DNA from: CAVPCZ01 sp963779225 | GTDB taxonomy: Bacteria > Bacteroidota > Ignavibacteria > UBA10030 > UBA6906 | Assembly (NCBI GenBank): GCA_963779225.1 | Contig: CAVZWW010000001.1 | Span: 1,026,043 to 1,090,042 of the forward strand | Direction: 5' to 3' | DNA: 64,000 bases | In this document: positions 18,387 to 28,412 of the stretch, in pieces | How positions within the stretch are numbered: position 1 is the first letter of the stretch | Layout: each line of letters starts with the position of its first letter | The notes under the pieces: generated by a model | Told to the model about the DNA's origin: nothing | Seen by the model: the letters and a program-made list of their open reading frames with translations, nothing else | Databases searched by the model: none | Position numbers and translations under genes: made by a program

Positions 18387-20075
18387 ATGACTCCTGAGGG
18401 ACCGCAAAAACGCCGGAGCAGTGCCATCACCGAAGGTGTGCAGCGCACTCCAAACCGTGCCATGCTCCGCGCGGTCGGGTTTGGCGACGACGATTTCCGT
18501 AAACCCATCGTCGGCGTGTCCAACGCCTATAGCAATCTTACTCCCTGCAACATGGGGCTCGGAGAACTGGCCGACCGGGCGATGGAGGCCTTGCGGAATG
18601 CCGGTGCCATGCCGCAGGTGTTCGGCACGATTACGGTAAGCGACGGGATATCCATGGGGACGCAGGGTATGAAGTACTCCCTGGTCTCACGCGAAATCAT
18701 CGCGGATTCCATTGAAGCCGTCTGCGGTGCTCAGTGTATGGACGGCGTTATCGCTATCGGGGGCTGCGACAAGAACATGCCTGGTGCGATGATTGCCTTC
18801 GCCCGGCTGAATATCCCCGCAATATTTGTCTATGGCGGCACGATCAAACCGGGGCGGTACAAGGACCGTGATCTCACGATCGTCAGTGCTTTCGAAGCCG
18901 TCGGACAATACAGCGCGCATCGTATCGACGAGGAGGAACTCCAGGCGGTGGAACGCAGTGCATGCCCCGGTGCCGGATCCTGTGGAGGTATGTTCACCGC
19001 CAATACGATGTCTTCGGCGATTGAAGCGATGGGGATGTCTCTCCCGTATTCCTCCACGATGTCGGCTGAAGACGCCGAAAAGGCGGGCAGCGCCGCCACC
19101 TCCGCCGCTGTGCTTGTTCGCGCCATCGAACAACAGATCCTTCCGCGAGCCATCCTCACGCGCAAAGCATTCCAAAATGCCATCGCAGTCACCATGGCGG
19201 TGGGGGGATCCACCAATTCGGTTCTTCATCTTCTGGCCATCGCCCACTCGGCCGGTGTGCCATTGACCATGGACGATTTTGAAGCCATGCGGAAACGCGT
19301 ACCGGTCTTCTGCGATCTGAAACCCTCCGGACGATATGTGATCACCGAATTCCACCGGGCCGGCGGGGTGCCGCAGGTGATGCGCATCCTTCTGGACCAC
19401 GGTGTGCTTCACGGCGATGCACTGACCATATCTGGACAGACCGTGCGGGAGGTGCTTGCCGCTGTGCCTTCGAAACCGCCGGCCGGGCAGGATGTTATCA
19501 GAACCTGGGAGGATCCCCTCTATACTCAGGGCCACCTCGCGATCCTGCGCGGCAATCTGGCAACCGAGGGGGCCGTGGCGAAGATCTCCGGCGTGAAAAA
19601 GCCGAAGATCACGGGGCCGGCCCGAGTCTTCGATTCCGAGGAGGTGTGCCTGACCGCGATTCTGGCGGGAGGCGTGAAACCCGGCGACATTCTGGTGATC
19701 AGATATGAAGGGCCGAAAGGGGGACCCGGGATGCGGGAGATGCTTGCTCCGACTTCGGCGCTGATCGGCGCGGGCCTGGGCGACTCCGTCGGGTTGATCA
19801 CCGACGGCCGGTTTTCCGGAGGCACATACGGGATGGTCGTCGGTCACGTTGCGCCGGAGGCGGCGGTGGGCGGAGCGATTGCGCTTGTTCAGGAACACGA
19901 TACCATCACCATTGATGCGGAGACGCTCCAGCTCACGCTGCATGTCTCCGATACAGAGCTCGAACGCCGTCGCGCAGCCTGGACGCCTCCCCCGCCTGCG
20001 GCACGTACCGGTGTTCTCGCCAAATACGCACGGGTAGTCTCCAGCAGCAGTCTGGGCGCGGTCACGGATTTATAA
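18387..20075 (+). CDS. ilvD: Dihydroxy-acid dehydratase
   Basis: This 562-residue enzyme converts 2,3-dihydroxy-3-methylvalerate or -isovalerate to the 2-keto acids in Ile/Val synthesis. The Fe-S ligand cysteines are in place: Cys54 (TPCNMGL), Cys127 (GGCDKNMPG) and Cys199 (CPGAGSCGGMFTANTM). GRFSGGTYG near the C terminus is the family's substrate-site motif. The length is normal and the frame unbroken. AGAAGGGTG precedes the start. It is the first structural gene of ilvD-ilvB-ilvN and is likely regulated by the leader peptide upstream. Confidence 0.95.
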   Translation: MTPEGPQKRRSSAITEGVQRTPNRAMLRAVGFGDDDFRKPIVGVSNAYSNLTPCNMGLGELADRAMEALRNAGAMPQVFGTITVSDGISMGTQGMKYSLVSREIIADSIEAVCGAQCMDGVIAIGGCDKNMPGAMIAFARLNIPAIFVYGGTIKPGRYKDRDLTIVSAFEAVGQYSAHRIDEEELQAVERSACPGAGSCGGMFTANTMSSAIEAMGMSLPYSSTMSAEDAEKAGSAATSAAVLVRAIEQQILPRAILTRKAFQNAIAVTMAVGGSTNSVLHLLAIAHSAGVPLTMDDFEAMRKRVPVFCDLKPSGRYVITEFHRAGGVPQVMRILLDHGVLHGDALTISGQTVREVLAAVPSKPPAGQDVIRTWEDPLYTQGHLAILRGNLATEGAVAKISGVKKPKITGPARVFDSEEVCLTAILAGGVKPGDILVIRYEGPKGGPGMREMLAPTSALIGAGLGDSVGLITDGRFSGGTYGMVVGHVAPEAAVGGAIALVQEHDTITIDAETLQLTLHVSDTELERRRAAWTPPPPAARTGVLAKYARVVSSSSLGAVTDL

Positions 20076-20094
20076 CCACATACACGGAGAAGGT

Positions 20095-21906
20095 ATGGCA
20101 CGACAGCCACGCAGCGACGAGGAATCCTCAACTGGCCCCATCATGACCGGGGCGGAGATATTTGTCCGCTCGCTCATCGCCGAGCAGGTCGAGGTTGTGT
20201 TTGGCTATCCGGGAGGTGCGACGATCGGCGTGTACGATGTACTGCACGACATCTCCGACATCAAGCACGTCCTGACCCGCCACGAGCAGGGGGCGACGCA
20301 TGCCGCCGAAGGATATGCGAAAGCAACGGGGAAGCCCGGCGTCGTGCTCGTGACATCCGGTCCCGGCGCCACAAACACGGTGACCGGCATAGCCGATGCG
20401 TATTTGGATTCTCTTCCGCTGGTGGTATTCACCGGCCAGGTACCGCTGCGCCTGATCGGCAACGATGCCTTCCAGGAGGCGGATATTGTAGGGATCACCC
20501 GGCCGATCACCAAGCACAACTATCTTGTCCGGGATGTGAGTGAGCTGGCGCGCACCATCAAGGAGGCGTTTTACATTGCCACGAGCGGCCGGCCGGGCCC
20601 GGTCCTGGTCGACCTTCCGAAAGATGTGATGGCACAGAAGGCACCGTTCAATTATCCCACGTCGGTGCACGTGCGCAGCTACAATCCCACCTTCGAGGGA
20701 AACCTCAAACAGATCAAGAAGGCGGCGGACATGATCAATGCCGCGCAGCGCCCGGTACTGTACGTGGGCGGGGGCGTGATCCTCGCGGATGCCGCATCGG
20801 AACTGACGGCCTTTGCGCGGAAGCTGGACTGTCCGGTGACGACCACGCTCCACGGCATGGGGGCATTCCCGGAAAACGACCCGCTTGCCATGGGTATGCT
20901 CGGGATGCACGGGACGTGGTATTCGAACACCGCCGTGCATCACTGCGACGTGCTCATTGCTGTCGGTGCCCGCTTTGACGACCGCGTGACTGGAAATGTC
21001 GAAGCCTTTGCCGCGGAGGCGAAGATCATCCATATCGACATCGACCCATCGGCAATCAGTAAGAACGTGGCTGTGGACGTACCCATCGTCGGGGATGTGA
21101 AACGGGTGCTCAAGGCAATGCTGCCGATGGTGCAGCGGGTGGACACCGCGGACTGGCAGGCCCGAATCGGCGTGTGGAAGAACGAGCATCCGCTCCGGTA
21201 TCAGTCGGGTCCTAAGATCAGGGCACAGCAGGTCATTCATGCACTCGGTGAGATCACCGGCGGAAAGGCCATTGTGGTCACCGACGTGGGTCAGCACCAG
21301 ATGTGGGCCGCGCAATTTTTCCCTGGATACTTCCGCGTACGCATATCACGTCGGGCGGGCTCGGGACCATGGGCTTCTCGCTGCCGGCATCGATGGGTGC
21401 GGCTTTCGGCCGGTCCGACCTGCCCATCATTTCCATCAGCGGTGACGGGGGATTTCAGATGAATTCCCAGGAACTCACCACGATCGTGCAACACCGGTCT
21501 GCCGATAAAGATCTTTGTCATCAATAATGGTTTTCTGGGCATGGTGCGCCAGTGGCAGGATCTGTTCTGGAGCAAACGGTATTCGCACGTGGAGCTGTCC
21601 AACCCCGATTTCGTGAAACTCGCCGAGGCTCATGGTTGTCCGGCCTTCCGGGCGACCGTCTCGTCTGAAGTGGAGGAGGTGATCACCCGGGCCATGGGGT
21701 ACACCGACGGACCGGTGTTTGTCGAGTTTGTTGTGGCCCAGGAAGACAATGTCTACCCGATGATCCCCGCCGGGCAGACCGTGAATGAAATGCTGGACAC
21801 GCCCCTGGATACCGGCGGTCAGGCCTCTCCCGTGATCACGATTCAGAAAGGTGTTCCCTCTCCATCCCGAAAGGAAGCCCATGTCGCCATCCCCGTCCGC
21901 CACTAA
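20095..21906 (+). CDS. ilvB: Acetolactate synthase large subunit, two frameshifts
   Basis: Catalyses condensation of pyruvate with pyruvate or 2-ketobutyrate using ThDP, FAD and Mg. Visible marks are the N-terminal ThDP domain with HEQGATHAAEGYA (catalytic Glu), the central FAD domain (KAKIIHIDIDPSAI-like stretch), and the C-terminal ThDP motif GDGGFQMNSQELTT with NNGFLGMVRQWQ. The frame is broken twice: a T is missing from a T run at about 21317-21321, and an extra T lies near 21498. Both look like base-calling errors, and the corrected length (about 604) is normal. GGAGAAGG precedes ATG 20095. It overlaps the start of ilvN. Confidence 0.9.
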
Positions 21907-22159
21907 TCGAAGGGCCTCAGCCTCCGGGTCCGAGCATATCAAGCGGCATACCATTGCCGTCCTCGTGGAAAACAAGTTCGGTGCCTTCAACAGGATTGCG
22001 GGCTTGTTTTCAGCCAAGGGGTACAATATCGAGAGCCTGAGTGTCGGGCCGACGGAAGACGAAAGCGTCTCCCGGATGACCATCGTGACCGAGGGCGACG
22101 ATGCGATCATCGAACAGATCATGAAGCAGCTGAACAAGGTCATCGATACCATCAAGGTG
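21881..22159 (+). CDS. ilvN: Acetolactate synthase small subunit, cut by contig join
   Basis: The start ATG 21881 follows AAAGGAAG and overlaps the ilvB end. The ACT domain is clear (TIAVLVENKFGAFNRIAGLF, then YNIESLSVGPTED and SRMTIVTEGDD). Homology ends at QLNKVIDTIKV after about 93 residues, whereas IlvN is usually about 160-175 residues. The TGA that closes the frame arises at the junction with unrelated sequence. The gene is therefore truncated by assembly, not by evolution. Confidence 0.88.
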
Positions 22160-22166
22160 TGACCGG
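22156..22166. other. Assembly junction, Bacteroidota-like to planctomycete sequence
   Basis: Upstream bases encode the middle of IlvN and downstream bases encode the middle of an ECF sigma factor; neither protein has its missing part nearby. From here on, neighbours, repeats and indel density all change. A chimeric join is the simplest explanation. Confidence 0.85.
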
Positions 22167-22542
22167 CAGTGCGTTTTACACCTGGCTGTATCGCATCGCC
22201 TTCAACACTGCGATCAGTCGGCGGCGGCGGAAGAAAGACGAAAGCTCGGTCGAACAGAATCGCGAACTGACGGGCGAAGAGCCTCAGGATGACGGCGAGC
22301 GGGTGGATGAAAATCTGCTCCGTCAGGAACGTGCGGTGCAGGTGCGACGAGCCCTGGCCAAGCTGTCCGACGAACACCGCTCGATCCTGGTGCTGCGAGA
22401 AGTGGAAGGTTGCGACTATGACCACATTGCCGGCATTTTGGATTTGCCCGTCGGCACGGTCCGCAGTCGCTTGCACCGGGCGAGATTGCATTTGAAAGAA
22501 GAGCTCTCCGCAATCCTCCAGGCAGAGGGGAGCGGAGATTAG
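22159..22542 (+). CDS. ECF sigma factor, 5' part missing
   Basis: About 127 residues remain. The end of the sigma-2 region is visible (SAFYTWLYRIAFNTAISRRRR), then an acidic linker, then region 4 (ALAKLSDEHRSILVLREVEG, DYDHIAGILDLPVGTVRSRLHRAR). This pattern is typical of planctomycete RpoE-like factors. The N-terminal portion was lost at the junction. A putative anti-sigma gene follows after about 155 bases. Confidence 0.88.
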   Translation: MTGSAFYTWLYRIAFNTAISRRRRKKDESSVEQNRELTGEEPQDDGERVDENLLRQERAVQVRRALAKLSDEHRSILVLREVEGCDYDHIAGILDLPVGTVRSRLHRARLHLKEELSAILQAEGSGD

Positions 22543-22698
22543 CAGATTTGTTGCTGCGAGTACGCAGAGAGGCAAGTTGCGACTGAATTGAGAAGCGGTT
22601 GCAATCGATGAGTGATTGCTGCGATTACGCAGTGACAGCGGGAACAGGCGGAAACAGAACGGAAATTTGAAACCACCTGACGAAGATGAGTGACGGTT

Positions 22699-23658
22699 AT
22701 GAATGCCCACGACGAACGAATCAGCAGTTATCTGGATGACGCGCTCCCGCCTACCGAACGCTCGGCGTTCGAAGCCGAGCTGCGGGACAATTCTGATCTG
22801 CAACAACAAGTAGCCGAACTCTCTCAACTGCGGCAAGACGTGGCTCTGCTGCCACGCTACACCGCCAAAGTCGATTTCGCCCAGCGCGTTGTCGCTGCCG
22901 CAATCGCTGCGAAAGCCGACAAAGACGCTCAGATCACTCCGGCCCACAAAACTTCGTCCAAGACCGCTCGCCGCGCATTGATTAGCGGCCTGGCTGTGGC
23001 CGCTTCGGTAGCCATCATGCTGGGCTCGCTGCCGTTTCTGAATCGGAACAAGCCGATTGATACTGCGAACAACCCAGCCGTGAAGCAGCCCGAAAACAAG
23101 GCGCTGGCTCCGGTCTTCGCAGCCTTGCCTGGCGAAGGCGAAGCTCTCGTCCTGCGAATCAAGTCGCCGAAGGGGTTCGGAGCGGGGAAAGTTCTCCGTG
23201 AAGCCTTTGAAGAACAAGGCATCCAGAAGCGACGTCCGACCGATCAAAATGGCACAATCGTCGGCAATGCCTATCGTGCACAGCTAGGGACGGACTGGCG
23301 AGCGAGTTCGCCCGAAGGAGCGTTCTTCGTCGAAATGTCTCCTGCTGAACTAGAGATGGCTTTGTCGCGTCTCGCTGAACCGCAGCAGAACGTGAAGTTC
23401 ATTCCGGAGAGCAAAGCTGGCGGTGGCGAAACCAGGAACGGCGCCAATCCTCTCGATCCGAATGCTCAAGGGGCCGGCGAAGACGCTCCTGCCGTGGGCA
23501 GCAATCAACCCGCTGGCGACTTTCGTCCAGGAACTCAGCACCTCCCTGTTCCGACTTCCTAAGACCGAGCTCAAGAACCGCCCACAGTCGCTCCCCCGAC
23601 CACTCCCACCCCCAAGGGTAAAGTCCGGGTGCTGATCTTGATCGAAGCGGTGGATTAG
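22699..23658 (+). CDS. Putative transmembrane anti-sigma factor
   Basis: The start is ATG 22699 (in-frame GTG 22690 is an alternative). The N terminus has a zinc-less anti-sigma-like helical domain (DERISSYLDDALPPTERSAFEAEL). A transmembrane helix follows at about 95-115 (LISGLAVAASVAIMLGSL), then a periplasmic domain. The uninterrupted frame stops at 23562. A one-base shift there restores PTVAPPTTPTPKGKVRVLIL ending at 23658, a C terminus common in planctomycete proteins of this type. It probably sequesters the sigma factor encoded just upstream. Confidence 0.72.
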
Positions 23659-23686
23659 ATCACTCCCTCGTTCCTTGCTGACTTTG

Positions 23687-23716
23687 AACGGCCTCGATGA
23701 GAGGCCGTTTTTTTTT
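23687..23716 (+). terminator. Rho-independent terminator after the sigma/anti-sigma pair
   Basis: A perfect 9-bp stem (AACGGCCTC with GAGGCCGTT) with a 5-base loop is followed by nine T. It is the clearest intrinsic terminator in the window. Confidence 0.88.
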
Positions 23717-23777
23717 GCGCCTCTCTACAATTCGCACGCAGAGGCCCGCAACTGTCCCCGGCTTATCGCCGCACAGC

Positions 23778-24549
23778 TTACCGCCGAATCGATTCAAAGC
23801 CCGAACCGTTGTAGCGGGTGCCATTCACATCCGGCACGAAGAAGGTGTCGGTGCCGCTGCCGCCGATGGCGGTGAAGGCCCGTGGCTTCGTGTAGAGCAT
23901 CTTGAAGAAGTCGTTGCCGGCGCCCAGATCGGCGTACACGCTGTCGGCCATCGAGCTTTGGATCTCCACGCTGTCATTGCCGCCGCGGGAGATGAACTGC
24001 ATCTGAGTCCGCACCTTGCTGCTCAGGACGGTCGTTGTATTCTTGTCGCCGCTGTTGACGCTCGCCGGGTCGAGGACGAACAGGCTGCCGCCGACATCGA
24101 CTTTGTTGACGTGCGTCTGATCCTGTCCGGTGCCCGTCTGAATGGTCAGGTTGCCGCCGGTCTTCACGTCGCGGACATAGGTCCAGTCATGACCGGTGCC
24201 CGATGTCGATCGACAGGGCCTTGGGAACATTGATGACTCGGTTGTCACCGATGCCGAAATCGAGCTGGTCGTTGCCACTCCCCATCTGGACGACCACGTT
24301 GCCGTTCACGCCCCGGGCCGTGATGGTGCCGTTGGCGACGTTGTTGACCTTGGTGGCTGCTCCGCCCGTCGTGACGCCGGTGATCGTGTACACGCCGGGG
24401 CTCGCCTGCCGGACCTGCACGTGGTTGGCGTTGGCATCGCCGGTGATGCGGAGGTCGCCATTGGAGAAGGAGACAGTGACGTTGCCCGCCATCAGTTCGC
24501 GATTTTCGAGGGATTCAACTTGGAGGCGGCGAGTCGTGGAAGTCTTCAT
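23778..24549 (-). CDS. Exported LEPR-XLL-type planctomycete protein, copy 1
   Basis: It starts MKTSTTRRLQVESLENRELM, a variant of the LEPR-XLL export motif of planctomycete surface proteins (LENRELMAG). The body is Gly/Asn/Asp/Val-rich with VQMGSGNDQL and DLGAGNDFFKM blocks, similar to calcium-binding or beta-roll repeats. It ends GSGFESIRR. A frameshift near 24200-24270 splits it. It is paralogous to the gene at 24783-25547, and the two share a nearly identical upstream 60 bases. A cell-surface structural role is inferred. Confidence 0.75.
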
Positions 24550-24581
24550 GGCGGAGTCCTTTTCGGATTTCGAGGTTGTTG

Positions 24582-24641
24582 TAGCCGGTGCGATGGACCG
24601 GACATACTGGGAAACTCAACGGCGGCGACAGGAACCCGACA
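24582..24641. repeat. Duplicated upstream element, copy 1
   Basis: The first 42 bases are identical to 25581-25622 and the whole 60 bases differ at only about two positions. It contains the inverted repeat CCGGT/ACCGG separated by 7 bases. It sits about 35 bases upstream of the first LEPR-XLL gene. It could be a promoter or operator, or simply part of the duplication that made the two genes. Confidence 0.7.
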
Positions 24642-24782
24642 CGATCGGGACAAAGATTCGGAAAGGTCCGCTCGGCTGGCGAGAAACAAAGTCGTCGCAA
24701 GGTGTTCAAGGCGAACAGCTTGCGGCGAATGGTGGAATTGTGGTTCGATTGGGTTTTCGATCTCGCTCGGCGAACGCTCGCG

Positions 24783-25547
24783 CTGAACTTTCTCAAAGCC
24801 CGAGCCGTTGAAGCGGGTGCCCAGGTAATCTGGCACGAGGAACGTATCCGAGCCGCTGCCGCCGAGGATGGTATACAACCGCGGCTTGGTGTAGTTCATC
24901 TTGAAGGTATCGTTGCCGGCGCCGGTGGCAACCAGACTGTCGGCCGCCGAGTTGATGACCTCGGCACGGTCGTTCCCGCCTTGAAGACGAACTGAATCTG
25001 CCCCTTCACCTTGCAACTGTTGACCGTGGCGAAGTCGTCGTCGCCGCTGTTGACGCTGCTGGGGTCATTGATCCCCAGGTGACCGCCGACATCGGCCTTG
25101 TAGACGTTGGTCTGATCCTTGACGCCGGTGCCCGTGTTGATGCCCAGGTTGCCCCCAGTCTTCACGTCTCGAATCGAGAGGAAATGGTGCCCCAGCGCCC
25201 ATGTCGATCGTCAGGTTGTTGGGCACATTAATGACCCGGTTATCCCCCGTGCCGAAGTTGAGCTGGTCGTCACCGCCCCCCCAGCGAGATAACCACATTG
25301 CCGCGGACGGCGCTGGTCGTGAAGACGCCGTTCGTGGCGTTGTTGATTTTTGTCGCTGCACTCCGATCGTTACTCCGTTGACCCGAAACACTCCTGGGCT
25401 CGACTGGCGAACTTCCACGTGGTTGCGAGAGGCGTCGCCGGTGATGTACAGATTGCCGTTTTGTACGCTGACGCTGACGTTGCCCGCCATCAGTTCGCGG
25501 TTTTCGAGGTTTTCAACTTGGAGGCGGCGAGTTTTGGAAGTCTTCAT
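24783..25547 (-). CDS. Exported LEPR-XLL-type planctomycete protein, copy 2
   Basis: It starts at 25547 with MKTSKTRRLQVENLENRELM and parallels copy 1 block by block (GDASRNHVEVRQSSPGVF, DNRVINVPNNLTIDMG, VGGHLGINDPSSVNSGDD, YTKPRLYTILGGSGSDTF, GSGFEKVQR). At least three indels break the frame. The true stop is unclear: after GSGFEKVQR the frame runs on without homology, so the end given is where similarity to copy 1 stops. The function is presumably the same as copy 1. Confidence 0.7.
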
Positions 25548-25580
25548 GGCGGGGGTCCTTGGCGTTTGAGTTTGGGTTGG

Positions 25581-25640
25581 TAGCCGGTGCGATGGACCGG
25601 ACATACTGGGAAACTCAACGGCAGCAACCGGAACCCGACA
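25581..25640. repeat. Duplicated upstream element, copy 2
   Basis: Matches 24582-24641 and lies about 35 bases upstream of the second LEPR-XLL gene, at the same relative position and orientation as copy 1. Confidence 0.7.
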
Positions 25641-25680
25641 GGAAATCAGAAAAAGTTTCAGACGACTGGCAAGAGTCCAG

Positions 25681-26378
25681 TTAGATCGCCATTACCGCCA
25701 TCACGTCGAACAGGGCGTGGATCACGATCAGCGGCGTAAGCGACCGCCAGCGGAGGAACGCGAGCGAATAGAGGAGCGACTCCCACGACAAACAGAAACG
25801 GAGACAGAAACAGGCCCGCAATGCCGTGCACCAGAATGAAAGAGAGGGTCGAGAGAAGACCGCTTGCCAGGGACGCCAGCCGCGGGCCTGCAGGCGCGGT
25901 AAGCGCCGAATCCGCGATAGACCGTTTCTTCGCAGGCGCCCGCCGAGAAGGCAATGAACACGAACAGGCACCGCTCAGGCAAGGTGAACGGATAGTAAAA
26001 CCGCCAGTCGACTCGGCGGCTCGGTATGCACTGGCAAAGTGAGCCGGAGAGCGATGAGTAATCCACCCACAATCGCCACGGTCGCCGCGACGCCAGCGAT
26101 GTTCGTCCAGTGCCGGCGAAGGCCTATGTCTGCGGTTTGCCCCGCCTGTTTCAGAACCAGAGCGCAGGTGAAGAACGATGACCAGTGCAGCACGCAAATC
26201 GAGATGCCGACCGGAATGAAGTAGCCGTGTTCACGCTTGGACGAACAGGCCATAAGGACCAGGGCGTGAAGGCGTTGAGCCAGTAGGCGAGAGGGAATCC
26301 CACGAGCAGGAGCAATAGCTGCCAACGAGTGAACCTCAGTGGCAGGCGGTCGATCTGCGGGGGGAGTTCCGCCGTCAT
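25681..26378 (-). CDS. CPBP intramembrane metalloprotease, several frameshifts
   Basis: The start is taken at 26378 (MTAELPPQIDRLPLRF). Read across three frames it shows several hydrophobic helices (LLLLVGFPLAYWL, ISICVLHWSSFFTCALVL, IAGVAATVAIVGGLLIAL). It also carries the CAAX-protease motif EETVYRG and a later LSFILVHGIAGLFLSPF segment with the conserved His. The family includes type II CAAX prenyl proteases and bacteriocin-processing membrane peptidases; the substrate is unknown. The indels have the same character as in neighbouring genes and are probably errors. Confidence 0.75.
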
Positions 26379-26397
26379 GGATGAGTGTGCCTTCCCG

Positions 26398-27708
26398 TTA
26401 CCACGAGCGGATCGCAATCTCTTGCCGCTCGTCTCCGCGCTGGATAGTGAATTTGATGGAATCCTGCGGGCCGTAATTCAGCCGCAAGTTCGCGAGAAAC
26501 TGCGACTCCGTGAGCGGTGTCGTTTTGCCATCGACGGCGACAATCACGTCTCCCACCTTCAATCCCGCCTGCTGCAGCTTCGGGCCACCTTTGCCGAACA
26601 GCCCTTTAATGGCCAGCGCGAGTTGATCCGCCGCGAGGCCGAGCTTCTCGCGCTCGGCAGCGGGGACCGGTCGAACTTCACGCCCTGCCGCAGGCCGTAC
26701 CAGGACGAGGCCCGCCAGCCGATGTCGGATTCCTTCCAGTCGCCGGAGAGTTTCAGATTCTTCTCGAGCGTCTTTCCGTCCCGTTTCAGAGTGACGGGCA
26801 AACTGGCTTCGACGGGCGCGATACGTGCACGCCCATTGCACGTCGGCGGTCGAGACGAGCGGCTGACCGCTGATGGTCACCAGTTCGTCACCGGCGGCAA
26901 TGCCCGCGCTGCGGCCGCGGCGGAATCTGCGGCAACTTCTTTCACGACGAGGCCATCGTCAATATCAGTGTCAAACCGACGTGCTGCGGCATCGGGAAGA
27001 CGAACAGATCGGATTTCGTCAGCTTCCCCTCTTCCCACTTCGCTCGCAGCGCGAACTCGCGGACCATGTGGCAATGGATGCAGTTCCGGCGGGTGGTTTC
27101 GACACCTTTGCGATCGGTGAGCCCGGGCGTTTCTTCCGGCTTCGCATAATCGGCCGACTTCGCGAGCTTGCCCGCGAGTTGGTCTTTGTTGGCTGGATAG
27201 TTCGCGTGCAGTGCGAGGCTCGCTCGGCTGCTTTGCGGAAACCGGAGACGGACAGCAGATTGTCCGAGCCTGGCCCGGTGGAATTCCGCGTCCCATACCG
27301 GCCGAGCACCGCGCCATCGGCTGTCAGAAACATCGCCGCCCACGACATGTCGTAGTCATAGGCGAACAACTTCAGGTCGAGCCCTTTGGTCTGAACGACC
27401 CGCACGCAGACGAATTTCTTCTCGATGGCTTCGAGTTCCTTATCCGGCAGCATCACTTGCCCATCGAGGGTCTTACCCGGCGGACAGGGAACGCAGCGGA
27501 GGACGACCAGCAGCGGCTTGCCCGATTGCTTCGCCTCGGCTTGGGCTTTGGGCAAGTCGTCATAGATCCAGTGGGCAGCCGGTTCGATGTCTTTGATTTG
27601 CTCGCGGAGCGGGAGGTTGTCTTGTCCGCTCGTTGCGGTCACGAGGGAAAGGAGCACGAAACCAGTCAGCAAACGTCGGGGTGAGATAACGCATGGGGAG
27701 GGGCTCAT
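26398..27708 (-). CDS. Secreted thioredoxin-like/CxxCH/double PDZ protein
   Basis: The start at 27708 gives a signal peptide (LLTGFVLLSLVTATSGQ). A thioredoxin-like segment follows with PLLVVLRCVPCPPG at about residues 55-70. A haem-type motif CIHCHMVREF lies near 200. Two PDZ domains come next: VVKEVAADSAAAAARAG, and LQQAGLKVGDVIVAVDGKT near the C terminus. Frameshifts near 26940 and around 26560-26800 break it; the corrected length is about 436. The combination suggests a periplasmic redox or haem-linked scaffold. Its start overlaps the end of the upstream gene, so the two are likely co-translated. Confidence 0.7.
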
Positions 27709-28262
27709 TTTTGAGGATTTTGGGGAGATCGGCGAGCATAGCGGCAACGGACTTTTCCGTCAGCTTGTCTTTGGCGAACGCATGATTGGCTTCCACCTTG
27801 TGCCGTTCGTAGAGCACAACCGTCACGTCGGCGTCCTTCGAGACGTTGAATCCCTCCGGTCCCGCGGGTGCGTCGATCGCCAGGATGACGTGCTTGAGCT
27901 GCTGCTTCTTGGCGACTTCCGCCAGCTTCGGCTTGAGCGTTTCCGGATCGCCGAGAAACACGACGAAGCAGCCCATGTCGAACTTGCTGTTCTTGGCGGC
28001 CTGAGCGTCGAGCTGGGCAATCATCTTCACGAGCGGTTCGCTCACCTCGCGGGCAAAGATCATGGCCACCGGATTAAGGCCATTCTCACACACCAGGCAA
28101 TGCGGTTCCCCCGCATGCTCGCCGTTGACGTTGAGCGGCTCGAAGATCGTCTCAATCTTCTCGCCCGTCTGCAGCCCCGATTTGAGCGGAGCTTGAGCAG
28201 CGACGGGAAGTGCGACCATGAGCAACGAAAAACAACGAGCGCGTAATGAAACAGCGCGACAT
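27705..28262 (-). CDS. Secreted AhpC/thioredoxin-fold-like protein
   Basis: After a hydrophobic leader (LLMVALPVAAQA), broken by one indel, the protein has HCLVCENGLNPVAMIFAREV, then DMGCFVVFLGDPE and LKHVILAIDAPAGPEGF. This resembles peroxiredoxin/thioredoxin-like beta-alpha folds, though the redox cysteines are atypical (CLVC). If one A is missing from the run near 27710, the gene ends ILKK and its stop overlaps the ATG of the thioredoxin/PDZ gene. A paired redox function in the periplasm is a reasonable inference. Confidence 0.6.
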
Positions 28263-28412
28263 AACACAATTCCTTCGGAACGCGAGGTGGGAAGCAATCG
28301 GAGGCAGCGATCGCGGCGCGTGTCGCCCACGATCAACAGTGGCAAGATAGCGGCCTAGTGTAACAACCGGCCACAGCCTGTCGAATATTTTGTGAATTGT
28401 TGGGACGGGGTA

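Noticed and set aside
18687..19943. Long minus-strand open frame (418 codons) opposite ilvD
   Set aside because: It is a shadow of ilvD: no domain, a His/Arg-rich composition and no start context.
20128..21315. Long minus-strand open frame (395 codons) opposite ilvB
   Set aside because: Antisense shadow of a confidently assigned gene.
21310..21500. ilvB as a true pseudogene
   Set aside because: One shift is a short T run and the other a single extra base; motifs before and after are intact, and the operon has a working leader.
21475..23247. 590-codon minus-strand open frame spanning the junction
   Set aside because: It runs across the chimeric join and opposite ilvB, ilvN and the sigma/anti-sigma genes; it has no recognisable domain.
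22159..23658. Functional link between the ilv operon and the sigma/anti-sigma pair
   Set aside because: The adjacency is created by the assembly junction.
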